NCBI GenBank assembly: GCA_027886175.1
Contig: JAJNNQ010000026.1
Span: 10,764,001-10,828,000, forward strand
DNA length: 64,000 nt
From: Phylloscopus collybita
Lineage: Eukaryota > Chordata > Aves > Passeriformes > Phylloscopidae
Reading direction: 5' to 3'
Part shown: piece by piece, positions 1-12,931 of the stretch
Layout of the letters: every line of letters begins with the position of its first letter
Position numbering within the stretch: the stretch's first letter is position 1
The notes under the pieces: generated by a model
Database searches by the model: none
Seen by the model: the letters and a program-made list of their open reading frames with translations, nothing else
What the model was told of the DNA's origin: nothing
Made by a program: the position numbers and the translations under genes

Positions 1-828
1 ATGAACATGAGAGTTTGCAGTAGAAAAATCAAGGCAGTTTAGTCAGGGCAGAAAGACTTGCCCTATACAAATTTAATTTGGTCAGACTCACGTAACACAT
101 AGAGCTACCAAGCATAAAAAGATCCCTTTGCGGTAATTTTCTTACAGCAGAAGATTCACTTTGGCTTTGCACATGCAGTGCCACATTCTCACTAGGTGTA
201 AAATATCACACAAAGCACAGCATAAAATTATCTAAATGTTTCTAACAAAATTGAAGGAACTATAAACCTTGTAAAGAGGAAATACTTCTCATTTTCTTCC
301 TTACCCCTTCCCCCAAATCCCCAGCTTTTCACAACATAATATATATGTAAGGCTTTTGTTTGAAAAGCCATATTTATATTTCCTCCAATAAACAAATATG
401 AGATCATGCTGTGTTGCTGGAAACATGGTAATTAGCTTTGCTGCAATATGAGAGCCTGAGGTGATGTAGTGGTAGATTAGGGCACACAAACCACATCCCT
501 AAGCATTTTTCAGCAATCAGATGAGGAAATGATGAGATTTACAATTGGAACAGCTACTGAAATAAAATATCTCTTCATAGCTCTCTCGTTGCAACTAGAG
601 CTCTGTGTGTTTTACTGTATAGTGATGCTATTTCCTTGTTCGTGTCGCTGAAACAATGAGTAGGTCATTGATGCTGCATTTGGAGAGAACTCTTGAAATG
701 TTTCTGTTGCAGTTAAAGCCCATAAGCACTTTCAGATAATGAGGAATAGACACAGCAGCGAGCATCAGCTGAATATTTGAGCTGCATGTCAAAGCAACAG
801 AATTAAATCAGTATCTCTTTTCTTGCAG

Positions 829-950
829 GTCAACATAAGAACCAAAGACAAATACAGCACTGAACTGAAAGATATAGTTCAGAGCAGCTGGATGACCAAA
901 AAATTAAAACACAGAGATCAGCATGATGAGACATTTCTCCATTTAGCCTT
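829..950 (+). other. Candidate small exon, 122 nt (unidentified)
   Basis: A pyrimidine-rich stretch ending in CTTTTCTTGCAG precedes 829, and a consensus donor GTGAGT starts at 951. The 122 nt between are open in the frame beginning at 829: 40 codons plus two bases, encoding a hydrophilic, lysine-rich stretch. No flanking exon was found and no protein family is recognised. A decoy exon or a non-coding RNA exon explains it equally well, because splice-like signals are common by chance in 64 kb. Confidence 0.2.
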
Positions 951-1860
951 GTGAGTGAAAGGAATTATCTACCCTGCCATAATTTATTGGCTTCTGAGAA
1001 GATGGTTTGTTAAAACACGCAACAGTGCAGAGTTGGCAGAGACTGATATTTTCTTTAAAAATCTTGTTAGTGTCCCATTAAGATATAATTTAACAGCAAA
1101 GAGATTTTTCAAAGGGGAGATGGAGTAAGTCAAATTTTGCCCAATGAAACTAATGGTATCGTACTATAGTCCAGCTATTGGGACTGTAAATTGCATAAGT
1201 CTGTGTCCATCTTACATGGACATGAGCAAAATTACCTTCAGTGAATACTAAGCTTCATGATACTTTTTCATCTGGTGCCCAGGTAACAGCAGACATAACG
1301 ATCTGTGCAGCTGTGAAGGAGATACAGAAACTGTTGGGTAATGTAGAAGAGTTAAGTACTTCAGAGCACATTCTCAGGACATATTACTCAACTTTTAAGA
1401 GCAGGCACCAAGGAGTGCCCTTTCAATGGAGCCAAAAGCCTTTGCAGTGACACTCAAAATAGGAGCCAGCTGAGATAAACCCAGATGTATAGTCACCACT
1501 ATTCACTGCCTTCTTAAAATGAAATATTTTGCTCAGCTACCCCATTCTTCCGTGGAAGTGTTTCCTCCTTCAAGAACAACTAACAACATTTTTCTGTTTG
1601 CTCCATGGAGATGTCACTGGTTAAATGTAGGGTGAAAACCAACCAAGCTTGGCCATTTTATTGTCTAAGGAATAGGCATGATTTGACATCAGTGGTCTTC
1701 AAAGAGATGTTTTTATGGCCTTCAGAACAGTTAGATTACAGGTCCATGAAAAGCAAACAAAAAAACTGGTCTTGCTCTGAATGAAATCTATTTGGTCAGC
1801 ATCTTGGTAAAAATTAACATAAATGTAGATAAAATAAAAAAATTAAATTCACAATTTTCT

Positions 1861-1912
1861 GTTTGGGTTTTTTTTGGTTTTGTTTTCTTTTGTTTTTTGT
1901 TTTTTGTTTTTT
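1861..1912. repeat. T-rich low-complexity tract
   Basis: Runs of five to eight T separated by single G or C residues, for about 50 bases. It could be the degraded tail of a minus-oriented retroposed sequence, but no adjoining retrocopy is recognisable. Confidence 0.7.
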
Positions 1913-3377
1913 AATAAGTTTGCTGACATCATTAGTATCATATTATTATTCTAGAGCTATTTAAGGCATGCCAACACACAGGCAACTTCAGCTCTGCCTC
2001 CCCGAATTTCCTTACATGAGCTGGGCCAAAGGCCTGTCTGACCAACCACCCAAGAGGAGACCACTTTCTCGAGTGGGGCATCTCCTGCTGGTGCTGCGGC
2101 CTCTGGGAGGAGGGAGGTGAGAGGTGAGAGGAGGCAGCAGGCAGATCTTTTTTCTCTGGGATGGGGATGCACATGATGGAATACAGAATGGAGGAGAGCT
2201 CTGAAGCCACCTGCAACCTCCACCATGTCTGCACATGGTGGCAGAAAGGGGCAAGGAATGCCCTTCTTCTATTCCCAGCCACCACCACACAGGGTGACAG
2301 GGACACCAGCATCCAGCTCCTCTTCCTGCTCCTTCCTGCTTCTCCCTACCATGAACTAGAGCACATACACTCACTGAACACATCACCACCATCTGCTCAG
2401 GGACAGGAATGTGACATGTTGTTCAAACAATCTCCTTTGAAACAGCAATTTTTGTTTTCCTGCTTGCTTTATTTTTAGGCTTTTTGGTGGCGAGGACTGG
2501 AAAAGATTGGAAGTACTCTTCATTTCTGATTTCACAAACCTGCAGGAACCAACATTTAGCATTTGAGAGGCAGAGAAAGAAGGCACAAAGACAACATGAC
2601 ATTACAGGACAACATCTTTATAGTCCTTTCTCCATGTGCACTATTCCTTCCCACCAAAACCTGTTCATTGCTCTCCCAGCCAGAGGCCCCATGGAAAGCT
2701 TCCTGTGTTAGTGAGCTGGAAGATGTGCTTTAAAGTTTTTTCCTTCCCTGCAGAGAAAGCACCCTGGGCATCAGTTTGGAGAGGGGAGGAGCTGACAAAT
2801 GAGGCAGAAATAGCTCAGCTGCTCTTCCATGGCCCACAAAGAAAAAATCCTTCTCCTTGTCTAGCAGAGATTCCTTCCTGATCTAGTTGGATAAAGGACA
2901 GCCTGTTTTCCCTCAGGAAAAGGGAAAAGCTGGGCACTGTACATCTAGGCTTGTATAGATAGTAAATTTTGCTAATGCAGTTACTGCTTTGCTGTGAATC
3001 TCTGCAGCAATCTATGCTGGCTTAAAGAATAGATCACAGACAGAAAAACAAAAAGTTGGTATTTTCCAACCTCAGTGGCAAAAGGTAAAAATATTTGCAT
3101 GCAGTAGGTACCCGCATACAGAAAATACAACAGCAAAACTTTGGCCTGCAGGAGGGAAAGAGCTAGAGCACCAGTACAGGAAATAGGTGGCCATGTCATA
3201 GCTAGCATAGCTAGTGTTATTTTCCTCAGCTCACTACTTCAGGTGAACTGTCTTTGGGCTGGGCCTTGTCAAGAGCTGAGGAAAATAGGGACAAAGTTTA
3301 TCCATTTCAAAACATGAAAAATAAGAGGTAGTTGAGGTATGTATTTTGAATTGATTCAATTCCTATTAAGCATCTTT

Positions 3378-3412
3378 TATATATATATATGTATGTATGT
3401 ATGTATGTATAT
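3378..3412. repeat. (TA)n/(TATG)n microsatellite
   Basis: About six TA units run directly into five TATG units. It is a simple compound microsatellite and is likely to vary in length between individuals. Confidence 0.9.
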
Positions 3413-5159
3413 TATTTAAAGTCGTTTAAACTTGGAAAGAAGCAATTTTGTTATAGAAAATAAAGAGAAGTTCTAAAAGAGAAGTTTCATCTGCCTTTTC
3501 AGTTTCAACTTTCTGTCAAAATCTTTTCCTTGTATTCCTTATCTCACACTACTAAAATCTAAACAGGGATGAATTACCAAGTGCTAGAGCTTGGAAGACA
3601 CAAGGGCAAACACAGCCCACCCCACAGAGTTTTACCCAGCCTGGCTGCTCCTGACTTCAGTCCAGGCTCGGCTGTGCAGGGCAGCAAAAGGAGGATCAAA
3701 AGAAGGATCAAAAATGTGTTTTCCCATCTCAACCAGGCATTGGCCCAACTCTCCTCCATCTCCTCCTCACCCCTTCCTCATCCAGTCAGTTGCTCCAATT
3801 GGAAAAGTGCTTGGGGTCTTTTTCCAAAGGGGTCACACCACATCCCTTTGGCAATGGCACCAATGAGTGTGAAGGAAAGTAATATCAGAAGCAAGGTATA
3901 TGGAGCCTAAAATCTTCTAAGGTAATTTGGAGCTGGAAATGATGAAGCAAGCCTGACTGAAGTTTGCTGCCAGGTGTCCTTCAACCAGCAGCCAGTGCTC
4001 CCAGGAGCCTTGCTCAGGAACTGGTGCCTGAAGGACAGGAGGTAGAAGGAGAGAGATGGCAAGGGCTTTGGAAAAGATTACAGCATACACAGGAACTGAC
4101 TTTCTAACCCAAGAGCAACCTTAACTGGTGCCAAAGGAAGAAGTAATGAAAGGGATTTGTACTGACACAAAGAGGAAGGAGATGACAAAATGATATTCTG
4201 AGTCCAACCTCAAGGAAGGCATTTAATGAAAAGAACAAAAATATATGTTGAGAGGCCAAAAGGCCAGGAAGACAAACTGGGAAAGCTGAATGGATCTACC
4301 ATGTCCAAATCCCTGGTACTCCCAGAGACTTTTGTAATCTTACTTAAAAAAGAGGAGACATTAGCAGCTTACACAAGACCTCTACGAACATAAATGAACA
4401 GAACACAATTGGCTCTATACAGTGACAAGCATGCAGCTGGAATTCAGATTAGTAAAAAATGTCAAATTAGAAATAGCTACGTAAATGTTGCTACGGTTAG
4501 CAGAAGAAGGTGCATACAGGAAAAGACAGTACCCAGGATTCAGTTCCAGATAGTACATTGTGTTGGTCAGTAAAGATTAAAAAGTTAAGTGAGTCTGGAC
4601 TTGGTCACAGGAAGACCCTCAGGTGAAGTAATCTAGGCCTGGAGATTTGATGTCAAAAAGGCTGCTGGTTTTGTCTGCCTTTCCTTTAGGGTACCATCAC
4701 AACAGTGAGCAGAAAATGTGTTGATTCACAGGAAAAATGTTTTGGTAAATGCTTTTTTTACAATCTCCGTAGCCAGCAGAAATCAAGGGCACATATTTTC
4801 TCAAATGATCTTTAGGAAAAGACTTCTCTTCAATGGCAGTGTACGACTTTGGTCAATAACTACAAGTATTTATAAAATCAGGTAATTCCCCCTAAAAAAT
4901 TTTAATATTAGCCAGCTACTGAGAGGTCATAACCATAAATGCAGCATTACTCATAATGGCTGCAGCCATGACAAAAGTAATCATATATACCAGACAATTT
5001 TTTCTGTTGCAAGAAAGGCTAAGGCATGGAGTTATTTCCTATGAAACATCACAGCTTTCTGTGATAGATTAACTGTGTTTCATAGCCAAGGCTTCTGCTT
5101 CTATCATTGAGCAGAAACATTAGAAGTAAAACTTTTAAAAAATAGTGGAAATAAATTTG

Positions 5160-5232
5160 CCGTTGGACTCGATGAGCTTAAAGGTCCTTTCCAACCTAAA
5201 TGTTTCTGTGATTCTATGACTGATTCTATGAC
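5160..5232 (+). mobile_element. CR1 LINE, 3' tail only
   Basis: The sequence matches the avian CR1 3' end: GTTGGACTCGATGAGCTTAA, then a stretch with TTTCCAACCTAAATG, then two copies of the terminal octamer ATTCTATG with small interruptions. Only about 73 bases are present, so this is an extreme 5' truncation, which is typical of CR1 insertion. The orientation is plus because the octamer repeat lies at the right-hand end. No coding part remains. Confidence 0.85.
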
Positions 5233-7730
5233 TAGCTTTGCTTTCTGTTTGTTTTTTGGGAGGCAGAGGAATTGAAAATATTGGATTTCTACTCCTAGAC
5301 ATGTACTTAAGACACATGACAAGGCTAATCTCTGAGGCCTTACTAAGGCAAATGAAGTCAGCTTCAATGTGGAAGATTTTGTATGGGAAAAGCTGAGTCA
5401 AATCTACAAGTCCACTAATATTTGTATTTTTTCTCATTTCAAAGTTGCGAAAAAAGTTGAGTTATCCTCTCTGTATGGGAAGTTTTCATGGTGCATTTAA
5501 GATCAGAATAAAATGGTTAAGATCAGAATAAAATAAAAAAGTCCAGTACAGAAGCCAGACTGCACTCTCTCACTAGTCCAGAAACAGTCTTTGTTCTTTT
5601 AAGTCTGTTCAGCTTCTTCACCTTGGCCCCAGTTCATCCATGCACTTTACACCAGGCTGCTATTGGAGGTCATGCTGCTGCGGGAAACATGACATACAGT
5701 GACAAAAAAGTCAGAAATGCAAGGTGTTTCTTGGTAGAGGGTCCTGCTTCTTTTGTCCCTCTTGCTACTGCCCAAATTGCAGTCCTGAGGCATCTCCTCT
5801 AAAAGAAATCAGGGGATCAGTTATAGAAGGAACCTGTGCTAATTCGTCACCCAAGTTTCTGTGCAACATTTACCTTTTTTTTTTTTTTTTTAAGATAATT
5901 CCAGTCTCCAGCTCACAGTTTTCTGTAAATGTACTGATAAGTGGTATCAATTCATATGATCTTCTGAGGCAGGGAATTCAGCATCAGATACACACTCACA
6001 CAGCTCAGAAACTACCTCAAATGAATAAGGTAATTTTTTTCCTTTTTTGATACCTTTTCATAACCAGTCACAGTTACTTTAAATCTCTTTGTCATTATTC
6101 ATGCATGTTGCAACTCGGTTTCATAAATTCCCTGCAGTAGAAAAAACAATTTGACATTTGCAAGTATCTTTGCAAATATAGAGTGAAAAATTAATTTATT
6201 ATCCTGAAGTAGTACAAATTTATAACTGGAAGCAGGATGAGCTGTAATAACTTCTGAATAAAATACTGTAACACTGTGTAGTCCATGTTCCTCAACTGAC
6301 ATTTGCTCTTCTGGAACTGGATTTCATTAAGGTAAATTAGCAGCAAGATGAGGATTCATACCTCAGAATTTTGTGCCATTCTCCCATGTGAAATCAGAAT
6401 ATAAGTGTATCATTGAGGCTGCTTATTCCCACCAGTGCTTTCTGCAGTTTCTCTGATTTCGCACCCAGCTGAGAAAACATTTTGCTGTGAGACATCTGGC
6501 TATGGAATGCTCAGAGCTCAGAAAAGGCTGGTGCATCCTCTGAAGCAGACAGCTTTGAAGAAACGTAACATAGTTTTAAACAATTCCAATTGACTGGAAA
6601 AAAAAAATTAACAAAAGCTCACCAAAGACTATCCGAAATCCTGTAGCTGTTGTCATGGGCTTCTCTGGGTACGCTGCCCTGGCACACGCTAGTGTAACTG
6701 AGACAGTGAATATATTATGGGTATAAAAGTACAACCCCAGCAGAAAAGTTCTGAGGAAATACACACTGGAGAAAAGAAGGAATTGTAAAAATAGAGAGAA
6801 GTAGAAAATCAAAAGTAAAGAGAATCTGGTTTTTTCAGCTTTAAATTTTTCTCTCATAATTGTCAGGAATGAGAGCTACCCAGCTCTACTGCAGTTACCC
6901 CTTCCAGCCCTGTGCATAGTTAGTTTGGCCTGACTCAAAGAGAGCACTCATATTTCCTTGAATTAAAAAATGTTTTTCTGGTTGTTACTCAGAAAAAAAT
7001 GAAGGTTTTCTACCATCATTCTGACACAGCTCCCATCAATTGAAAGGACCAACCATTGTAGCAACTGATCATGCAAAAGCATTTGTGGTGCAGTGGAATG
7101 ATGATACAGACAAACCCCAAAGTCAACAGAAAATTCACAAAGCTGTCTTGTGAGGGCTTATGAAAGAATAGGTAATGTAGAAAAGGGGTTGAAAATCAGA
7201 GGTCTCCTGGAAAAGGGCACCAACATAAATTACACCACTCTGAAAGAAAGATAAGAAGCATTGCAAGGAATGCAACCTTTGCTAAATGAGGTGTCCACAT
7301 ATCTTAAGATTCACAGCAAAGTATACAGGTAGGGGAAATAGAATCAGGTTACTAAGGGCAAGCTTAAAAGTGCAATGTGCTGTGCCAAGAGTAGCAGATA
7401 GGGACATAGATAATGTTCCACTAATGACCAAATTTATAAATATGTTTATAGAAAAGAGGAAATGAAAAAAATTGATCCATGAGGCAACTGAGATGAGAAA
7501 TATTGAGATATTGCTCAAAGAAAGTATAAAAATCATATCTAAAATCAGAAAGATTTTTTTTTCAAATTGACAGGTCTTGACACACTGTCATTATGAATAA
7601 TTTTAAAGAGCAGCTTTGTTGAAGCACCAAGTCATTAGGAGTTACATTTTATAAGAAATGGAAAAAAGTGAAAAGTCTGAAGAGGGTGGATGTAGCATCT
7701 ACTTTCAAGGAAGAGAAAAAAGAAAAGGCA
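5233..7730. other. Non-coding interval, nothing recognised
   Basis: AT-rich sequence without a credible gene. The only structure noted is an 18-bp exact direct duplication at 5497-5514 and 5517-5534, a T run at about 5877-5892, and ordinary homopolymers. The frames here are short and low-complexity. Confidence 0.55.
5497..5534. repeat. 18-bp direct tandem duplication
   Basis: The unit TTAAGATCAGAATAAAAT occurs twice, separated by GG. It is a small local duplication of the kind produced by replication slippage. Confidence 0.85.
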
Positions 7731-8040
7731 TAGGGAACCACAGACATACCTACTTCATTTAATTTTCAAGAAAAGTACTGAAACAGCTAAATGAATAAAT
7801 TATCACAAGCATATAAATGGAATCAAAGTGATGAATAATAATGCATATGGATTTTTCCCGAGCAAATTCTGTCAAGCCAATATCAGTATTTTCTCTGACA
7901 GGGCAGCAGACCTGGCAAATAAAGGAGAAACAATAAATGTGATGTGTCTTGACATTAGATATGATTTTGACTATTTTATACAATATTTCTCTAACCAGAC
8001 TAGGGAAGTATACCTGAAAAGCTACGTTCTGAGAGTACTT
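7731..8040 (+). mobile_element. Ancient CR1/LINE reverse transcriptase fragment
   Basis: This is a decayed non-LTR reverse transcriptase remnant. DNA resembling the CR1 segment that begins GGGAACCACAGAC is followed by a frame (7828 onward) containing a serine/aspartate stretch, a KGETINV segment, and CLDIRYDFD. I read the last as the degenerate palm motif A, which in CR1 is close to YLDFSKAFD. Only the fingers/palm part is left. The frame closes at a (CA)n/A-rich tract with no CR1 3' tail, so this is an internal fragment. The divergence is much greater than in the other CR1 copies here. It is non-functional. Confidence 0.6.
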
Positions 8041-8114
8041 CCATGCATTGAAAACAAAAAAATACAGTCAACCATATTTCATCTAAAAAAAACCAAACAA
8101 GCAAATCAAACATA

Positions 8115-8126
8115 CACGCACACACA

Positions 8127-8157
<31 letters not shown>

Positions 8158-8168
8158 CAAAAAACCAA
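8115..8168. repeat. (CA)n microsatellite followed by poly(A)
   Basis: Roughly eleven CA units pass straight into about eighteen A residues and then A-rich sequence. It is a simple repeat beginning about 75 bases after the decayed LINE fragment ends. Confidence 0.9.
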
Positions 8169-10849
8169 CAAGCACCAACACCACCACAGATTATGTTTCA
8201 AGGAGTGTCTAAGGAGAGGGTGATCTCTTTATACTTTTCCTTGTGGATTCTTTGGTTGCCTTTCTGAGCCAACATATTTTTTCTGCCATCCAAAACGTAC
8301 TGTGGCAAGAAATACTAGGAACTCTACTTCGCAGTACATTACAAACAATATCCGGTGATATTTAATCTGATTCTTGCTATTTAATTTGATTTTCACTAGT
8401 TCTTACTCTAGAAAAGTAAGTCTGTGTTGTCCTTTTGTATGGTACGTGTGATATGACAGACCTCAACAGTATGCCCATCTTAGATACTCTCATCCTATCA
8501 TAAGTTTCCTAATAGGATTAGCTGATTCCACAGAGAAGCTACTTTAGATCATTTTTCCTCAAACTTTTACAGTTGTGCTGTACCTTCATTTTGATGGAAG
8601 ATTAGACTGCTCTCAGTGCATAGAAGTACTATTAAAATGTGTACAGTTCTAAGAAAAGGATTTGTGTCATTATTTAGAATCTGAGCATAAGTCAAAAAGG
8701 GCTTGTTAGTGCAGGAGAAACAAACCCATACCAATATTGTATAAGGAAAAGTGTTTCCTGAAAAGCATTTGAAGTGGTCTATCCACTTACTGGTGATACT
8801 AGTGATGGAGCAAGGATGAAAATATGAGCCCTTTGGACAAGACTGAGAAAAACTCACTAAGAATGATTAGAGGCTGCACAAGTGAACAACCTGGGAGGCA
8901 AGACTAGGGAAACTGGACTTGGTAATACTAATAAGCACAATCCAGGTTAGCCAGACAGAAAATCCCCCCTTCAAAGAGGGAACACAGTAAAGTATTCCTG
9001 TTTCTCTTTTTGTTGCAGGCAGGACAAGAGGTAGTCACATTGCCTAAGAGCAAGGAGCAGCCCAGGGGCACTATAGGAAAAACTTGTGGTTGCAAGGCAG
9101 ATGAAGCAGTGGTGTCTGAAGTGGCTGAGGGACTCCATGAAGAAAGACCAGAAAATGAGCTAGACAGATATCTATGGGAATGATAACACCTGGATTAGTG
9201 AGGGAGAAAAAAAAAAAACCTCTACAAATTCCTCCCATCTCTGGATTTTTCTGAATCCCTGAAAAGTAGTGAACTTGGAGATCACTCAATTTTTGAAAGT
9301 TGTTCCTTTAAAAGAATTGCTAATTACCTTTACATATAATTTTTCCTGTTTATTTATTTGTTGAGGGTTTGTTTTTACCTCAGCAAAGATCACTGAAAAA
9401 TTCACTGACCTAAATGGACACTTTCCATGTTTTGGATAGCAAAGTCAAATAATAATCTTTTAAGTACTATTGCTTCACTTAACATTTTCTTTCTTAAATC
9501 TTTAATCTGTATTAGATTATACCTTGCTCAGCACTATTTATGGGACTTAGTGTGACTTGAAGTTTCCACAGATGACAATTGGGACTGATCCAACTCTCAT
9601 AGCATGGCTTGCAAAGCCATCAGTCTTTGGGGAGAAGGCTCAAAAGCTCATTCTCAGATTTCCAGCTCATATTTCCAGCTCATATCTGCCTCTATTAATG
9701 CGAAATTGGTTTTGCTGTTTATCTGCCAAAGAGATAAAGCAGTTTAAAGATGTTTAGTAAATCTGTTCATATTTTTGTTTCTAACTTCCTCTCCCGAATT
9801 TGATTTTCCCTGAGGAAATCTGGAACAGGATATGCTTATGCTTACTTTTCACTTTTCAGGCTGCTCAGCAAATGGATATGTTTTTGGTTGGTTTTTGTTT
9901 GGTTGGGGTTTTTTTTCTCTTCTACAGGATTTTCCACATGGTATATAATTCATTAATAAAATGTTTCAAGAAACAGAAAAGAAATCAAAAATTTTTCTCT
10001 CCTAAATTCAGCAGTTTCTAAAAAGCAAGCATAAAACTACAACCTGGTTTTACATTTCTTTTTTTAGCACTTGCACATCCTTGACTGGAGAAAATTACAG
10101 CCTCATCCAGAAATTAAACAATATTCATGCTTATATCATGTTTTAAACATCCAGAATGGAGTAGTATTAAAAGGAAGAACTGGGGGAGGGCACAAAGGGT
10201 TAATGGCCTTTCTTTGGAAAAGCACTGCTTTGGACTTTTCCCACAGCGTTTGCCAGCAGTGACAAATCTGGAGGCAGGGGCCTTCCTGCAGGATGAGGAG
10301 AGAGTGGGGAATGTAGACCAGCAGGCAGGAGAAGCTTCGGAAAGGAGTCAGAGATTTTTCTGGTTTAAGGGGCTGCTTGAGAGGCGGTGGGACTGCAAGC
10401 AGAGCTGCTCATGTGTCACACAGCCTTACTCGGGTGCAGCAATAGCACCGAGCAATGTGGATGTGCCCTATCACACCTGCCAGATTAACCCACAGATAGG
10501 AAATCTCTGCTTTAAAGCCCCTTATCTGGTTCAGCTTTGCTTCCAAGAATTTCTGAAACTAGTCATAGTCCCTCCAGGCATACTTTAATCTTCTGAAAAG
10601 CTGGTAGTGAGGGACACATTTAACCTCCCTTTTGGGTTTATCATCCTGACAGGCATGTGTCAGTCAGGCATTTGCCTCTGCACCGCCGCTGCGTCTGCAG
10701 CTGCTGCTGCTCTGGATGTGCTCCTGCAAAGGGCTGGCTGTGCTCTCCTCCCCGGGGCCTTGTGCAGCAGGGCACTCGAGGTCACCACAGATAAACACTG
10801 CCTTCTCTCTTTTTTCGTTTGTTTGTTTTATTTGTGGTTTGTTTTTCAG

Positions 10850-11057
10850 TTGGGAAGGAGTGCCTCTACCTCCCTCTCAGCAGACAGCAGCTGATTCTCC
10901 TTTATCGATACCTACCCCTCCCAACACCTGCCCCAAACTGCAGACCCCAATTTGTGACGTCTGTGCCCATAAATCCTCCATGAGATTTTCCGTGGTATCT
11001 TTGCATGACATGCCCATTTTGCTTTGTGAGACACGCTTAGCCTGCCCCATGCCTCAG
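10850..11057 (+). other. Candidate exon, 208 nt (unidentified)
   Basis: A strong acceptor (T-rich tract ending TTTGTTTTTCAG) lies just before 10850 and a donor CAG|GTAGGC follows at 11058. The 208 nt between are open for 69 consecutive codons (one base, then whole codons). The encoded stretch is proline/serine-rich at first and then has several cysteines (CPKLQTPICDVC). No family is recognised and no partner exons are visible. It lies in the GC-richest host zone of the window, which makes it more exon-like but also makes long frames likelier by chance. Confidence 0.2.
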
Positions 11058-12853
11058 GTAGGCTCTTGAGCACATATGGTGTAGGGCTTTCACCCAGGAG
11101 TGAGGAAGCTAAAGGAGGAATTGCCTGCCTGTTACTGAATCACACCACATTATTGTGAAACTCATCCACTACACAGTATCCATTCAAAGCATGATCAATT
11201 TTCATCAGCTATTCACTGAACTTCATAAATGTTTGAGCAGTCAAACAGTCCTTAAAGGGAGGGATGAAGCCTATAAAATTAATACCCAAACTTTAAAACC
11301 TGCTTGCTACAGAGTGTTTTTCCAAGTATCAGAGGGAAAAATGGTCAGTCTCTCTGAACTAGAAGATTATATTTCTGCTTTTCATGGTTAAATTTGAAAT
11401 TACTAGGTCCAAGTAAACATCTGAACTTCATCTGTGTTTGAACTGAAAAAAATTATATGTGCATTCATTTAGGCAATAAAGAACAAGTAAATTGTGCTCT
11501 TGCAAAAGGTTACAGGTTTGGATTAATGTCTGAATTTTAAATGATTAGCTTTCACACTGCAAATAATCTCTTTTGAAAAATTAGGAGTATTTTTCTTTTG
11601 ATTCTTTCAAGTCACTTTAGTTCTGGCGAAAGCTGCTTGATTGACAGCCCTGGAAACCAACATTGAGCTCATAAGCAGTCCAGGCAGAGGGATGTAACAT
11701 GCATAGCAACAGCATGAGTTTTCACAGATTACTGGTACATCTCAAAATGGACTTCAAACATCTGGCTCCGTGGGACACAGCCCCACTGCCCAGGCAGATG
11801 TTGGCTTTTCGAGCCTGAAGAGAACGGCACCCTTCCAGCAAATCCCATTCTGGAGGATTTCTGTGAGAAGTCACATGAAAATACCGCTGAGAAGTTTGTC
11901 CTCCCAAGGGATCAGAGAAGAAAAAGAAGCAAACCCAGTTCTAAAGAATTTTTCACAAGCGCTCCAAGTTCCAATTATTCAAACTAGTGACAACTTTCAG
12001 CTCTGTCCACCCACCAGTATTTCCTGTTTGGCAGAAGAGTGGAGGGAAGGGTAAGACAGGCAAAGTTCATTTCCCATTTGCATCACTAGTGAATAAATTA
12101 TCCTGCAGCTTTTATTATTATCATATGTGTGTGCTGTATAATTCAAAGGAAGATTAATCTCTTCTGAATAAATTTATTTTACAAAGTTGCACTGCATCAA
12201 CACATTAATAGGAGTGGGTGGTCAAGAAGTCACACTATAAGGTATTATGCAGAATTGCCAAACCTTTCTGAAGAAATTTACAGTGTCCCAGAGCAGCATT
12301 GTGCTGACAAAAGCAGAACAGGAAGGAGATTCTTTACATGTCCAAATTTCTATTGCTGTCACAAAGGTGTAGTCACCTGCACTGGGGCTGATGCCAGTGA
12401 ATTAATCCATGGGAACTGCGAGCTGGCCTTTATGTCCACGAGAAGCCTTGCAAGTGATGTCAGACACTGTTGTAGAAAAGAGCATGTGAGGGAGTCAAAA
12501 GATCTGAAAGTGTCCCTCTCTTGCCATGAGAGCAGTCACAACATGCTCACTCTATCAAAAATCCCCCTGATCTATATCAGAAGAGGTTTCTACAGTGAAG
12601 TCCAAACCCTTTTTAAAAGTTTAGTATTTGAAACACTGGTCAGAGGGCAGGAAAACCCATCCTACCCAACAGGATTTTTAAGGTCAGAGGAACAGCTAGG
12701 GCAGAGCCAGGCTCTGTTTTCTCTTATCTCTTCCAAAAGTCCAGAAATTATGTTATGATGTGAGCAGCTCTTGTAATGCCCTAAGCCCCTTACTTCAAGC
12801 CTGTAAGGATGTGATTATAACAGTATTAAAATAAAGTATGTATCTTCAAAATT

Positions 12854-12931
12854 TTGTGTGTGTGTGTGCATACATATGTGTGTGTATATATATATACATA
12901 TACATGTATACACATGCACACGCACATATAC
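12854..12931. repeat. Compound TG/TA/CA microsatellite
   Basis: Alternating purine-pyrimidine tract: TG units, then TA units, then CATA and CACG units, about 78 bases long. This composition can adopt Z-DNA or cruciform forms and is probably length-variable. Confidence 0.9.

Larger units (their letters stand above)
1..5159. other. Non-coding AT-rich interval, no gene recognised
   Basis: No reading frame here looks like a protein and no repeat family is recognised. It contains a T-rich tract near 1861-1912, a TA/TATG microsatellite at 3378-3412, and a GC-richer patch at about 1970-2460 whose overlapping short frames on both strands look like composition artefacts. One possible 122-nt exon at 829-950 is listed separately. 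The rest looks like ordinary intronic or intergenic avian sequence. Confidence 0.6.

Noticed and set aside
1970..2460. GC-rich patch with overlapping frames on both strands
   Set aside because: Overlapping frames on both strands point to composition; no splice-bounded or domain-bearing frame.
8115..8168. CA/A tract considered as a CRISPR-like or functional array
   Set aside because: It is an ordinary dinucleotide and homopolymer microsatellite; no spaced repeat array exists anywhere in the window.
10127..10588. 153-codon plus-strand frame
   Set aside because: It lies in a GC-richer zone where several frames are open at once and has no recognisable motif.
12255..12758. 167-codon plus-strand frame, the longest outside the provirus
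   Set aside because: No domain, no coding-like composition, no splice or promoter context, and no repeat match that I can recognise; length alone is within chance for 64 kb.
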